Below are positions 24,955-34,202 of a DNA stretch of 41,138 bases, piece after piece. Source of the stretch: Chloroflexota bacterium (GTDB taxonomy: Bacteria > Chloroflexota > Dehalococcoidia > SM23-28-2 > RBG-16-64-32); NCBI GenBank assembly GCA_022561095.1, contig JADFRV010000002.1, positions 1 to 41,138 of the forward strand, read 5' to 3'. Below the pieces are notes generated by a model, which saw nothing but the letters and a program-made list of their open reading frames with translations, did no database searches and was not told where the DNA came from. The first letter of the stretch is position 1; every line of letters starts with the position of its first letter. The position numbers were made by a program, and so were the translations under genes.

Positions 24955-25682
24955 TTAGTCTGTGTCGGTGAGCTCGAAGGCCTCAAGCCGGCGGACGGCG
25001 AGGACAAGGGCAGCCACGGTGACGACAGCGGCGAGTATGAAGGCCTCGGGGCCGCGGAGGGTTGCTTCGAAGACCTGTTTGCTGACCGTCGCAAAGAAGT
25101 CAGCAATGCCGAGGCAGTACTGGCGGATGCTGAGGTAGCGGCTGCCGGAGAAGAGCTCGGTGATAAGGCCCTCCCAGATGAAGACGTAGCCGAGGCCGAA
25201 GAGGAGGGCGCGGCTGGTGGCGACGCTGAGCAGTATGAAGACTGCGGTGTAGGCGAAGACGCCGACCAGAGTAGCGATCGCGAAGCCGGTGACGATGCCA
25301 TCCTCCGATACGCCCTGGAGGCCGATGAGACCGGAGACCGCGGTGGCCGGGACGACGAACGCGGCGGCGATGAGGACGGACGCCGCGAACTTGGCGGCGA
25401 TGATATCGCGGCGGGGCACGGGCTTCGCGAGGATGTTCACAGCGGTTCCGCCCTCGATCTCAGAGCCGAGGGCGGAGGTGCCGAGGATGAGGCAGGTGAG
25501 CGGGAGGATAGCAGTGATGACGACGTCGGCGAGGAAGTTCGCGGTCTCTTCCTGCTGGTCGAGGTGCTCGCCGAGCCGGTAGATGATGGCAAGGGCTACA
25601 GGGACGAGCGCGAGCAGGAACAAAAGGAGGGAACGGCGCTGCCCGGCGAACTGTCGCAGCGTGAGCGTGAAGACGGTCGCGT

Positions 25683-25686
<4 letters not shown>
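24955..25686 (-). CDS. ABC-2 type transporter permease (fourth gene of ABC operon)
   Basis: 243 residues with about six hydrophobic segments, starting MNATVFTLTLRQFAGQRRSLL, the usual N-terminus of ABC-2 permeases (cytoplasmic amphipathic stretch, then the first helix near 20-40), with TSALGSEIEGGTAVNILAKPVPR after the second helix. Its ATG overlaps the stop of the upstream ATPase (ATGA), so it should pair with that ATPase. Substrate unknown. Confidence 0.85.
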
Positions 25687-26635
<949 letters not shown>

Positions 26636-26639
<4 letters not shown>

Positions 26640-27520
26640 GGCGAGATTTTCTCGTAGCGGCGCAACAGCAGGACGAGCATGAGGAGCACGACCGAGGTGG
26701 CGGCCATCGCGTAGGTGACGCCGGGCAGATCGGCCTCGGCGAGCTGCGTTCCGGGATCGAACGTGGCGTCGAAGAACCAGAAGGTAAGACCCCGGGCAAC
26801 GTGGAACGGACTGAGGAGCAGCACGAAGCGTCCGATGTCCTGATCGGCCGCTTCGAAGACGCTCCCCGCGATGATGGAGGTGAGGACGAACGCGGCGATG
26901 ATACCGACCGTGGAATACGCGCGGCTGGGCATCTGCGCCGCGATGACTAAGCCGATGCCGGCGATGAGGCCCGACAACAGGATGGCGCTGCCGAGAATGG
27001 ATGGCAGGTCTGCCCATTCGTCCCGCAGGTAGTCACCGAAGTCGGCCGCGGCTAGGCCGTTGCCGACGAACATTATTACCTGCGGAATCACGGTGATCGC
27101 GAGCATGCCCGTCATGAGCGCGGCGAACTTCGCGAGAGCATAGTCCTGTCGCCTCAGCGCCCGCGAGAAGTAGAGCGAGAGCGTCTGTGTACGCTGGTCG
27201 CGGCCAACGAGTTCGGGCGCGACGACGGCGCAGAAGACCGCGAGCACCACCTCAATTAACTGGAAGTAGTCCTCCGGTCGGATGACCTCGATTTCCCCTG
27301 GGGCGATGGCGGCGATCCCGAGCTGGAAAGCGGCGGGAATGAACGCGATCACGGCGAGACCGATGGGGCCCACTTTACTCGAAAGCGAGCGGCCGATACC
27401 GAACACGCCTCGAAGGCTGTGTACGTAGAGCGCCCAGATGGCGTGCCGCCGCCCGAGGCGGACGCCTTCGTACCGCTTGTAGCCAAGATCGTAGATGGTG
27501 CCGGCCGTCGTGTCAGCCAC
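26636..27520 (-). CDS. ABC-2 type transporter permease (second gene of ABC operon)
   Basis: 294 residues from GTG 27520 (ADTTAGTIYDLGYKRYEG). The frame is open further upstream, but that part reads through the ATPase gene in another frame. GTG overlaps the ATPase stop by 8 bp (GTGGCTGA). The IYDLGYKRYEG...GR segment and six or so helices mark the ABC-2 permease family often paired with such ATPases. The segment SLYFSRALRRQDYALAKF lies after the second helix. Confidence 0.87.
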
Positions 27521-28442
27521 GGGGGCCTTCCTCTTCTTCGACGGAAGGTTGCGACTGGAACAGCTCCTCGAGCCGCCGCCGGCCCCGCTCCAGCCGCACC
27601 AACCCGAGCCCGAGGTCAACGACACTGTCCCTGATAAGGTCGAGCAGGGCGTCGTCTTCCTTCTGCACGAGGAGGAAGCGGCCACTCCTGCTCACCGCTA
27701 CGCCCTGCTCCCGCAGGCGATCGGCGAGCCGGTCGCCGTCACCGTCAACCTCGACGGTGAGGACACGGGTGGGCGCAGTGAGTACCGTCATGGGCACGGA
27801 TCGGACGAGGCGCCCGTCTTCTATCTCGACGAGGTGGTCGCAGACACGCTCGATCTCGCTGAGGAGGTGAGACGAGAGGATCATGGCGATCCCGAACTCG
27901 GTACCGATGCGGCGGATAAGGCGCAGCATCTCGTCGCGGCCTTCGGGGTCGAGTCCGTTGGTCGGTTCGTCGAGGAGCATCAGCCGGGGGTCGTGGACTA
28001 GCGCCTGCGCGAGCTTGACGCGCTGCTTCATGCCAGTGGAGTAACCGCGCATCTCGCGATACCGTTCCTCGAAAAGACCGACATGGCGAAGGGTCTCAGC
28101 GGTCCTCTCGCGGGCGGCGGCGCGTGGGAGGCCGCTGATCTGCGCCATATGGGCGACGAACTCGGTGGCGGTCACGTCTGTCGGTAGGCATTCGTGCTCC
28201 GGCATGTAGCCGACGAACTGACGTAGCTCCGGACCCTGGCGAAAGACGTCGAGCCCCATGACTTCGCCGGAGCCGCTGGTGGGTTCCAGCAGACCGAGGA
28301 GAAGCTTAATGAGGGTGCTCTTGCCGGCGCCGTTGGCGCCCACGAGGCCGATGATGCCGGGCTCCAGTTCAAGGTCCAGCGCGTCGAGGGCGGTGACTCT
28401 CGCGTAGCGCTTTGTCAGGCCGATCGTGCGAATTATCGTCAA
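27513..28442 (-). CDS. ABC transporter ATP-binding protein (first gene of ABC operon)
   Basis: 309 residues from TTG 28442 (TIIRTIGLTKRYARVTALDAL). The frame stays open to 28553, but those residues look unlike a family N-terminus. Walker A GANGAGKST, signature YSTGMKQRVKLAQALVHDP, Walker B LMLLDEPTNGLDPEGR and the switch His (SSHLL) are present. Followed by a permease, then a second ATPase-permease pair, all overlapping by a few bases: one tightly coupled operon. Possibly two exporters or one heteromeric machine. Confidence 0.92.
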   Translation of the reverse strand: MTIIRTIGLTKRYARVTALDALDLELEPGIIGLVGANGAGKSTLIKLLLGLLEPTSGSGEVMGLDVFRQGPELRQFVGYMPEHECLPTDVTATEFVAHMAQISGLPRAAARERTAETLRHVGLFEERYREMRGYSTGMKQRVKLAQALVHDPRLMLLDEPTNGLDPEGRDEMLRLIRRIGTEFGIAMILSSHLLSEIERVCDHLVEIEDGRLVRSVPMTVLTAPTRVLTVEVDGDGDRLADRLREQGVAVSRSGRFLLVQKEDDALLDLIRDSVVDLGLGLVRLERGRRRLEELFQSQPSVEEEEGPRG

Positions 28443-28767
28443 GTCAGGGGTCCGTTCTGTGTCTCGCGGTTGGGCGTTCGGTTCCCAATAGCGGCGCTCC
28501 AATTGTAGACGGGTGGCCACTGGCTTGTCATTGCGTCCGGTGTGCCGACGCAACCTGAGTCGTCTATCCAGCGCCTGAGAGAGGACACACGTAGTGTCCG
28601 CAGAGGGCCAGCGGCGCAGGTGCGATTGCCGCTAGATTCGGCCCGCCGCGATTGTGCGCCTGGGCTGGGCGGGTGTCAACGGGCGTATAGCATCTGGAAA
28701 GTACGCTCCGTATGCGGCACGAGTTTAGATATATCGGCGCTCACCGACTCCCGCTCACTCGTGCACT
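28443..28767. other. Intergenic region upstream of the ABC operon
   Basis: 325 bp without a convincing gene. On the minus strand it holds a promoter-like pair ATGACA (28526-28531), an 18-bp spacer and TACAAT (28502-28507), about 52 nt before the ABC operon start. A 19-bp stretch at 28654-28672 recurs at 33276-33294. Nothing else is seen. Confidence 0.45.
28502..28531 (-). promoter_or_regulatory. Predicted promoter of the ABC operon
   Basis: ATGACA, 18 bp, TACAAT on the minus strand. Expected +1 near 28495 gives a leader of about 53 nt before TTG 28442. Confidence 0.45.
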
Positions 28768-29295
28768 TCATTGGACGATCAGCGTCCCTTCCATCCCGGC
28801 CTCGCGGTGGCCAGGGACAGAGCAGTAGAACTCGTACTCGCCGGGCTCGTCAACCTTCATGTGCACGACACCGGAGGCCGGCTCGGTAAGTGCGAAGTGG
28901 ACGTCAGCGTCCCTTTCTGGCTCCTGGTGCTGGTGCTGGCCGGTTCCGCCGAGGTATGAGATGTGCACGTCCGCATCGATCTTGTCGATTGTGAAGTCGT
29001 GCAGGGCCGGATCAGCGTTCTGAATCGCGATCTCGAGCACCTCTCCGGTCCCCACCTCTATGACGCTAGGCGTGTACGCGAAGCTCGTCATCTCGATGAG
29101 GGTCAGCGCCTCCTTCGGAGCGGCCTCCAGGTACGCGTTGGGCTCTTCGACACCGTCCGCATCCGTGTGCTCCTCCCCGGTCGGAGTCTCTCCCGCTTCG
29201 TTGCCGTCCCCGTTGCAGGCGGCGAAGGCCAGCATGGCCACCACCAGCAGCATTGCCAGAAACGCTGGCATCCAGCGTGCTCCTCTACTCAGCAT
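28768..29295 (-). CDS. Cupredoxin-domain lipoprotein
   Basis: 175 residues. Signal peptide with a lipobox ending in Cys27 (LAFAAC), then an acidic linker and a cupredoxin domain (about 60-175). Type 1 copper ligands are all present: His99 (ALHDF), Cys158, His163 and Met168 (in FYCSVPGHREAGM). Between the second and third strands there is a His/Gln-rich loop (TGQHQHQEPE) unlike typical plastocyanins. It should be a membrane-anchored extracellular electron carrier or copper-binding protein. The ATG follows AGGAGGTATCTG on the minus strand. Confidence 0.92.
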   Translation of the reverse strand: MLSRGARWMPAFLAMLLVVAMLAFAACNGDGNEAGETPTGEEHTDADGVEEPNAYLEAAPKEALTLIEMTSFAYTPSVIEVGTGEVLEIAIQNADPALHDFTIDKIDADVHISYLGGTGQHQHQEPERDADVHFALTEPASGVVHMKVDEPGEYEFYCSVPGHREAGMEGTLIVQ

Positions 29296-29346
29296 CAGAT
29301 ACCTCCTGTCGCTAAACTCCGAAGGTGTCGTTTTCCGTACCCAGGT

Positions 29347-29363
29347 CTAGGCGCCCCGCCTAG
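29347..29363. terminator. Short hairpin between DUF1254 and cupredoxin genes
   Basis: CTAGGCG-CCC-CGCCTAG, a perfect 7-bp stem just after the DUF1254 stop. No U-run on the minus strand. Confidence 0.35.
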
Positions 29364-29402
29364 CGAACAGCCGCACCGCCAAGTTCAGGGGCGCGACGCA
29401 CA

Positions 29403-30743
29403 TCAGATTCTTTGGACCGCTGGAGGAGTCCACGTGCCGTCCCAAGCAGCCGGCTCCGGCATGTAGATGCGCAAAACAAGGTAAAAGGGGCCGCCAGGCG
29501 CTGGCAGCCAGTTCGCCTGCTCCTCTGGCGAATCGGGCCGATCGTGTTGGATGGTAATAGTCAGTGATCCGTCATCACCGCGCACTAGTCCCTGTGTGGT
29601 GGAGTTGATCAGGTATCGACTGATCGGGTTTTCGACCAGGTAGCCTGCTGTGCCGTCGTAGGTTGTATCGTACATCGTGACTGACCAGAAGGCTTTCGCT
29701 GGTGGTGCGGTCGCGAGTGTGAGCCGGTATCTGTTCTCGCCATGCAGGGGCTTCCCGTCGGCGTCCTCGCGGCTAATTGGATAGAACGCTTCGATCTTGT
29801 CATTGCCGCCCCAGCCAGCCATCGCACCCGCAGCTCGAAGCAGGTAGTCACCGTTGAAGAAGGATCTGTCTCCAAACGCCTCGGTCAGCTGCCAACCGTT
29901 TACCTTCTCCGAGAGGCTTTCTGCTGCCGCGCTGATCTTGGCTCTCGCACTGTCTACCCCTGCCCGCAATGCCGTACGTACTTCGTTACTCAGAGAGGCT
30001 GCATCGAATTGCACGCCCGCACCAATACCAGCGCGTGCAAATCGTGCCATGAGCTCGACTTCGGATGGATGCGTCGGCTGGCAAAGCTCGAGGAGACGGT
30101 TCACGTAGCCAATGAAACGCTCGTCGCGTGATGCAGTGTCATCCCACACCGGCCAGTCAAATGGAGGCGCCGGCGCGGCATCCTTACCCTGGTACGCGGA
30201 CAGGGCGTGCAGTCGGTACCAGTTCATGACGGCGCTTAGGGCGTCGAGGTCGTCTGGCCCCAAGAGCTGCGTGCGCCCGATGATGAACACCAGGTCTGTC
30301 TCGAAACGCAACACACTTGAGAAGCCGCCTGGGATCTCGCCCTGGTACCGTGGGCCCACAAGGAGGTAGGAGCCTGCGGCCGTTCCCGTGGCGCGAGTGC
30401 CCACGTAGTACGGGTTGGTGCCGAACAAGTCCTCGAACTGCATCACGTAGTATCGATCGGTGACTTCAGGGACCTCGAGTACCAGCGGCTCGGCCCGCAG
30501 GTCGAGACCGGCCATGGAGTATGGCGTGTCGGCATTAGGACTGATTACCTCGCGGAACGTGTGGTCGAGGGTCTGCGGGTCGCTATGGAGCTGGTTGAGA
30601 GGGCCTCGATACGACGGCGCCCCCGCAGCAATGAACATTCCGAACGCGGCCCGGTATCCCATTAGCATCGGGAAGGAGAAGACATACGCCTCTTCGGCGA
30701 TAGCTTGGACGTCATTCATAGACAGCGCCTCATCGGTCCTCAT
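29403..30743 (-). CDS. DUF1254 domain-containing protein
   Basis: 446 residues. N-terminal DUF1254 (AEEAYVFSFPMLMGYRAAF, then PNADTPYSMAGLDLRAEPLVLEVPEV, RYYVMQFEDLFGTNPYYVGTRATG), followed by a C-terminal DUF1214 region (AFWSVTMYDT..GYLVENPISRYLIN, ending PAPGGPFYLVLRIYMPEP). Function is not established. No signal peptide is seen although many relatives are exported. Start supported by AGGAGGCTGAGA before the ATG. Confidence 0.9.
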   Translation of the reverse strand: MRTDEALSMNDVQAIAEEAYVFSFPMLMGYRAAFGMFIAAGAPSYRGPLNQLHSDPQTLDHTFREVISPNADTPYSMAGLDLRAEPLVLEVPEVTDRYYVMQFEDLFGTNPYYVGTRATGTAAGSYLLVGPRYQGEIPGGFSSVLRFETDLVFIIGRTQLLGPDDLDALSAVMNWYRLHALSAYQGKDAAPAPPFDWPVWDDTASRDERFIGYVNRLLELCQPTHPSEVELMARFARAGIGAGVQFDAASLSNEVRTALRAGVDSARAKISAAAESLSEKVNGWQLTEAFGDRSFFNGDYLLRAAGAMAGWGGNDKIEAFYPISREDADGKPLHGENRYRLTLATAPPAKAFWSVTMYDTTYDGTAGYLVENPISRYLINSTTQGLVRGDDGSLTITIQHDRPDSPEEQANWLPAPGGPFYLVLRIYMPEPAAWDGTWTPPAVQRI

Positions 30744-30889
30744 TCTCAGCCTCCTATTTCAACGTGGCGTAAGCGGCGGCGCGCATCTCCTGCCAATAGG
30801 TCTCCGCCCAGTCATTTGCTCGAATGCGACCACCAGCCTTTGAAGTAGACGGTCGCGCCTGTCATCCGCGCGGTATAGACGTGATGGAG

Positions 30890-30928
30890 CAAGCGTGCCC
30901 ACCAGATCCGAGCCACTGGGCACGCTTG
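30890..30928. terminator. Terminator-like hairpin downstream of the DUF1269 gene
   Basis: CAAGCGTGCCCA pairs perfectly with TGGGCACGCTTG across a 15-nt loop; 26 bp beyond the stop of the minus-strand gene. No U-run. Confidence 0.45.
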
Positions 30929-30953
30929 ACCTTGGATCAGCCTGCGGTCAGGC

Positions 30954-31445
30954 TTACCTGTCCGCCAGCTGCGTGGCGATATCCTTGCCGATCTCCAGAG
31001 TCATGACGTCGCGTGCATCTTCTTTTAGCGCTGCTTCGACATCACGCACCCAGATGTGGTCGACGACGGCGACAAGAGCGGAAGTGCCGGGCTGCAGCCT
31101 GTCGCCCCACTGCTCGAGGCGGCTGTTGTCGAAGCCGCCGTCCTTGAGCTTGGCGACGAGGCCGCCGATGGCCGCCCCACCGAGCGCCACCCACCCGACT
31201 GGCCCCGCGATCACGCCGACAACGGCGCCGGTAACGCCGCCGAGGACAGCGCCGCGCGTGCCGGTCATGTCCTTCACGTCCCGGATGTGCAGCTTCGAGT
31301 CATGGTCCTTCCGCAGGATGGCGGCGTTCTCGATCTTTATGGACTTCTCCTTCTCCAGCTGCTTGAGGTCGTCGAAAGCCTCTTTCGCGGAGTCCATCCC
31401 GTCGAAAGCCGCTACTATCACCTGAGTTGGTACGTCGTTCGTCAT
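30954..31445 (-). CDS. DUF1269-like general stress protein, paralogue 1
   Basis: 163 residues from ATG 31445 (GGAAGGAG upstream; an ATG six codons earlier lacks a site). DUF1269 layout: an N-terminal ferredoxin-like strand-helix (QVIVAAFDGMDSAKEAFDDLKQLEKEKSIKIENAAILRKD), a Gly/Ala-rich hydrophobic hairpin (about 68-100, VLGGVTGAVVGVIAGPVGWVALGGAAIGGL), then RLEQWGDRLQPGTSALVAVVDHIW. Family members are membrane-associated and of unknown function. A copy of the 37-bp element lies 82 bp upstream. Confidence 0.85.
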   Translation of the reverse strand: MTNDVPTQVIVAAFDGMDSAKEAFDDLKQLEKEKSIKIENAAILRKDHDSKLHIRDVKDMTGTRGAVLGGVTGAVVGVIAGPVGWVALGGAAIGGLVAKLKDGGFDNSRLEQWGDRLQPGTSALVAVVDHIWVRDVEAALKEDARDVMTLEIGKDIATQLADR

Positions 31446-31527
31446 TTCCGGGCTCCTTCCCATTCTGAACTGGATAGTTGTCTTCCGCTCATTTGAAGCC
31501 TACGAGGATAGCTCCCGCGTTGGACAT

Positions 31528-31564
31528 GCTAGGAATAGTGATCTTTGTACCTAATCTTAGGTAG
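31528..31564 (-). promoter_or_regulatory. 37-bp regulatory element, site C (upstream of DUF1269 paralogue 1)
   Basis: Minus-strand reading begins CTACCTAAGATTAGGTAC and ends TCACTATTCCTAGC. It carries the perfect dyad TACCTA-N4-TAGGTA (element positions 2-17). Last base is 82 bp before ATG 31445. Confidence 0.65.
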
Positions 31565-31619
31565 CCGTCCAGCGCTACGAAAATCGCGATGAGGGAACCG
31601 ATCGTGAGGGTAGTCCCTC

Positions 31620-32018
31620 TCAGGGCAACTCTTCGAACTCTTCGAGGTTCTCAGCGATTATCCGGATGATACCCAAGTTCAGCGCCAAGACGACGATAGC
31701 CCATAGCGGCGCAACGAAGATGATGAAGATTGTAAACGTCGCGCTGACAAACGCTCCGAAAAGCGCGATGATGGCACCGATCGGGCTGCGCGAGAAGAGA
31801 AGGATCCCCGTGATCAGCTGAACGACGCCAACTGTCAGCCAGAGCCAGCCCCAGGTCTCGATATCGATGCCGTAGAGCACTACGCTCAACTGGCCGGTGA
31901 CGGAATCGCTCTCCGCGATGGCGCCAGCCCCGCTCAGCGTGTTGTACAAGCCGGCGATCGCCACCAATACGGCGGCGAACGTGACCCAGCCTGAATGTCT
32001 GCTAGTGGAGTTGGCCAT
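31620..32018 (-). CDS. DUF7144-like four-helix membrane protein
   Basis: 132 residues from ATG 32018, preceded by GGAGGTGCAGA; the longer open frame upstream has no coding character and overlaps regulatory site E. Four hydrophobic helices: SGWVTFAAVLVAIAGLYNTLSG near 8-30, then about 52-75, 78-98 and 100-118, ending in an acidic tail EENLEEFEELP. The pattern GW...FAAVLV..AG.YN..SG resembles DUF7144 membrane proteins. Function unknown. Site E of the 37-bp element lies 74 bp upstream. Confidence 0.75.
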   Translation of the reverse strand: MANSTSRHSGWVTFAAVLVAIAGLYNTLSGAGAIAESDSVTGQLSVVLYGIDIETWGWLWLTVGVVQLITGILLFSRSPIGAIIALFGAFVSATFTIFIIFVAPLWAIVVLALNLGIIRIIAENLEEFEELP

Positions 32019-32092
32019 TCTCTGCACCTCCAATCTCTGCAGTGTGTCCAAGACGCCGTTTAGTATGTGCGCAGGGGAAGAGCTAGGGCATG

Positions 32093-32129
32093 GCTGATGC
32101 TCGGTATATTGGTACCTACTTCTCGTTAG
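32093..32129 (-). promoter_or_regulatory. 37-bp regulatory element, site E (upstream of the DUF7144-like gene)
   Basis: Minus-strand reading begins CTAACGAGAAGTAGGTACC and ends TATACCGAGCATCAGC. First half-site TAACGA, second TAGGTA. Last base is 74 bp before ATG 32018. Confidence 0.65.
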
Positions 32130-32247
32130 CGAGGGCCTGATGAAGCGAGATCGCGTGAGAACGGCGTCGGCTGGCTGGGTGAGGCGCATAGTTGAAGCTC
32201 GATCGTGAAGGCACATCACGAATGTGCAGGCCTTCTCGGTCATCGCC

Positions 32248-32469
32248 TCAGGGGTGCCGGTCATCCACATTCCTAGCGTAACCGCTAGCGATGTCTTTGG
32301 TATGGTCGCTCACGAAGGTGATGCTGCAGGTAGCCAAAGGGCTCGTGGCCTGCGCCTGGATATTCCATAACACGGAAGCATAATCGTCCTGAAGAAGGTG
32401 CAGCGCCACAAGGCCGACTTCAAGTGATCCGAGAGAACCAAACAACTCAAGGGAGTCCGCCGCCGACAT
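32248..32469 (-). CDS. Doubtful small ORF
   Basis: 73 codons starting 15 bp after the stop of the 32485-32769 gene (MSAADSLELFGSLGSLEVGL...). No strong ribosome site, no recognised family, no membrane segment. Codon use is moderately GC3-rich, so it could be coding. It is also the main content of the otherwise empty 32130-32484 interval. Confidence 0.25.
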   Translation of the reverse strand: MSAADSLELFGSLGSLEVGLVALHLLQDDYASVLWNIQAQATSPLATCSITFVSDHTKDIASGYARNVDDRHP

Positions 32470-32484
32470 CCAGATCGAGGTGAG

Positions 32485-32769
32485 CTAGTACGGTGCGATC
32501 TGTCGGCGTCCGCCGTAGCCGCCGCCGAAAAAGGAAACAAGGTCTGCAATGACGGCGAACGCCAGCCACACGACGTCGAATCCAGACAGATGACCCCTGG
32601 GCGCGACCATCACAAAAATCAACGTCGTCCAAGGCAAGAACAGGGATCCAAGGAGGGGCCAGATAAACGTGTCGAACGCGGCGTCCCAGCGATTGGGGTT
32701 GATCAACCACCAAAAGAAGATCGCGGATCGCGGACCGGCCAGAAGCATAATGGCTAAAAGACAGCCCAT
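32485..32769 (-). CDS. Small three-helix membrane protein
   Basis: 94 residues, ATG preceded by AGGAGGCTGTAA. Helices about 3-22 (GCLLAIMLLAGPRSAIFFWWLI), 32-56 (FDTFIWPLLGSLFLPWTTLIFVMV) and 64-82 (FDVVWLAFAVIADLVSFF), ending GGGYGGRRQIAPY. The pattern NPNRW...LP WTTL...G.D..WL....ADL and the Gly/Tyr-rich end recall a small uncharacterised actinobacterial/Chloroflexota membrane family. Function unknown. Site F of the 37-bp element lies 106 bp upstream. Confidence 0.75.
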   Translation of the reverse strand: MGCLLAIMLLAGPRSAIFFWWLINPNRWDAAFDTFIWPLLGSLFLPWTTLIFVMVAPRGHLSGFDVVWLAFAVIADLVSFFGGGYGGRRQIAPY

Positions 32770-32875
32770 TTACAGCCTCCTATGCGGCCTACTCTTCGGA
32801 TGGGAGCGGGAAGTGGTCATTCCGGCCCCCAAGTTCATTTCTTTCATTTTCACGCGCGAGGGAGGTGGGCACATG

Positions 32876-32912
32876 GCAAAGACTGAGTACATTCGTAACG
32901 ATTGCTAGGTAG
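32876..32912 (-). promoter_or_regulatory. 37-bp regulatory element, site F (upstream of the three-helix protein gene)
   Basis: Minus-strand reading begins CTACCTAGCAATCGTTACG and ends TACTCAGTCTTTGC. Half-sites TACCTA and TCGTTA. Last base is 106 bp before ATG 32769. Confidence 0.65.
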
Positions 32913-33369
32913 CGCCTCCCTGCGTTGAAGAGGTAAGTTTATGAGGCAGCGTCCCTTCGTGCCCGCGCCTATCGTTAAATTTGGCGATGGCTTGGCTTCA
33001 CGGAGGATCGGCGCCAGGGGCTGAGGCCCTCAATGAGCATCGCCCGAGCAGGCGCTCCCTCAGCCCTCCCGACCTTCATAGGCGCGGCGACGAGAAAGTA
33101 TCGGCCGCCGGCATCCGTGGTGGGTTCCCGCTGCTGCTGGCTCTCGGCGGGCTCGCGCTTGCCCCGGCGATTGTGGGCCGTTGCCGAGCTGGCCTGGTCG
33201 CCGGCACGCTGTAGTAGCTATAACGGCGGGCCGCTGGTATGCCAGGAGGAGCTGGCTGCGGTAGGGGACGCGACCGTGCGCCTGGGCTGGGCGGCAGCCT
33301 CTCGCTCCCCCGCGCTCAGTTCGCGCGCTGTAGGTGTCCAGTCGGCGCCGCGGGGGACGGCAGAAATCC

Positions 33370-33406
33370 CTACTGAGAAATCGTTACGGGAATACCTAGT
33401 CTCTGC
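33370..33406 (+). promoter_or_regulatory. 37-bp regulatory element, site A (upstream of DUF1269 paralogue 2)
   Basis: Reads CTACTGAGAAATCGTTACG at the left and TACCTAGTCTCTGC at the right. 151 bp before ATG 33558. Most similar to site B. Confidence 0.65.
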
Positions 33407-33557
33407 CGTGTGCCAGGCTCCTACGGCACGCGACAATCTGTTGTGTTGGTAGTGTTCATGGGGCTTGGGCAGGCGCGACAGCGTATGCTGGCGGCCTCGC
33501 ACCCGTCATGAATAAGCACGTTCACAAGATCGAATTTACCCGGAAAGGAGCATCGTC

Positions 33558-34085
33558 ATGGGAAAGCAGCTTGAGCTAATGGCCTCTGTGTATATGGATG
33601 AGGAGGGCGCCAAGACGATCCTCGACGCGCTCCAGAGGATGCATCGCGCCTCCAACATCACACTGGCCGACGCGGCGATGGTGACGAAGGACGCTGACGG
33701 TAAGCTGCACATCAAGGAGACGCGGGAAGTCACCGCAGGCAAGGGCGCCCGGCGCGGCGCCCTGATCACCGGCGTCCTGGGCCTGATCTACCCGCCTAGC
33801 CTGATCGCTTCGGTGCTCGCCGGCGGGCTGATTGGCGGTGCCTGGGGAAGGCTGCGTGACACCGGCATTAAGACTGGAGCGATGAAGGATCTCGGCAGCA
33901 GCCTGGAGCCCGGGAACGCCGCCGTGGTAGCGCTGGCCGAGCCGCAGTTTGTGGAGCTGATCGTGCAGACAATGGAGGCCTACCCGGGAAAATTCCTCCG
34001 ACACGGTTTCAGCGCGGAAGAAGCCGCGCAGATCGAGGACGCAGCCGCAACCGGCGACGCCAGCCGAGGAGCCGATGAAGCCTGA
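33558..34085 (+). CDS. DUF1269-like protein, paralogue 2
   Basis: 175 residues, ATG preceded by GGAAAGGAGCATCGTC. Same layout as the 30954 gene: LMASVYMDEEGAKTILDALQRMHRASNITLADAAMVTKDADGKLHIKETREVT, a Gly-rich hydrophobic hairpin (about 70-95) and LGSSLEPGNAAVVALAEPQF, plus a C-terminal acidic/Ala-rich tail. The two share only moderate similarity, so the duplication is old or they were acquired separately. Function unknown; regulated through site A by inference. Confidence 0.8.
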   Translation: MGKQLELMASVYMDEEGAKTILDALQRMHRASNITLADAAMVTKDADGKLHIKETREVTAGKGARRGALITGVLGLIYPPSLIASVLAGGLIGGAWGRLRDTGIKTGAMKDLGSSLEPGNAAVVALAEPQFVELIVQTMEAYPGKFLRHGFSAEEAAQIEDAAATGDASRGADEA

Positions 34086-34145
34086 ACCGACTCCCGAGCC
34101 TGACATCCTAAGCGCTTCGATGTTTGCCGGCATCAAGGGGGTCGT

Positions 34146-34192
34146 GACCGTCTCTTAGACGGTCGCTAAGGATGGTCAGCCTTTCAGACCAT
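34146..34192. terminator. Two adjacent hairpins between DUF1269 paralogue 2 and NDH-2
   Basis: GACCGTC-TCTTA-GACGGTC (34146-34164) and ATGGTC-N9-GACCAT (34172-34192). The second has the same stem core as the hairpin after tRNA-Gly. No U-run. Confidence 0.4.
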
Positions 34193-34202
34193 AGGGTCGG
34201 CC

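Larger units (their letters stand above)
32770..33557. other. Gene-poor divergent regulatory region
   Basis: 788 bp between divergently transcribed small genes. It holds site F (32876-32912, minus) and site A (33370-33406, plus) of the 37-bp element. Between them open frames exist at 32981-33214 (hydrophobic end) and 33033-33452, but neither has a ribosome site nor a family resemblance, and the second runs through site A. A relic of a small membrane gene is possible near 33120-33214. A 19-bp stretch (33276-33294) repeats one at 28654. Confidence 0.5.

Noticed and set aside
30824..31006. 60-codon frame over the hairpin at 30890-30928
   Set aside because: It is a shadow of the hairpin region and of the antisense DUF1269 gene end.
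32981..33214. 77-codon frame with a hydrophobic end
   Set aside because: The hydrophobic stretch is suggestive, but the start has no ribosome site and the N-terminal half has no coding character; at best a relic.
28654..33294. 19-bp identical stretch at 28654-28672 and 33276-33294
   Set aside because: Most of it (CTGGGCTGGGCGG) also occurs inside the DtxR-like gene at the left edge, so it is a common GC-rich word in this genome and probably chance.
33033..33452. 139-codon open frame between the divergent small genes
   Set aside because: No ribosome site, composition unlike a protein, and it runs through regulatory site A, which is conserved as DNA in five other places.
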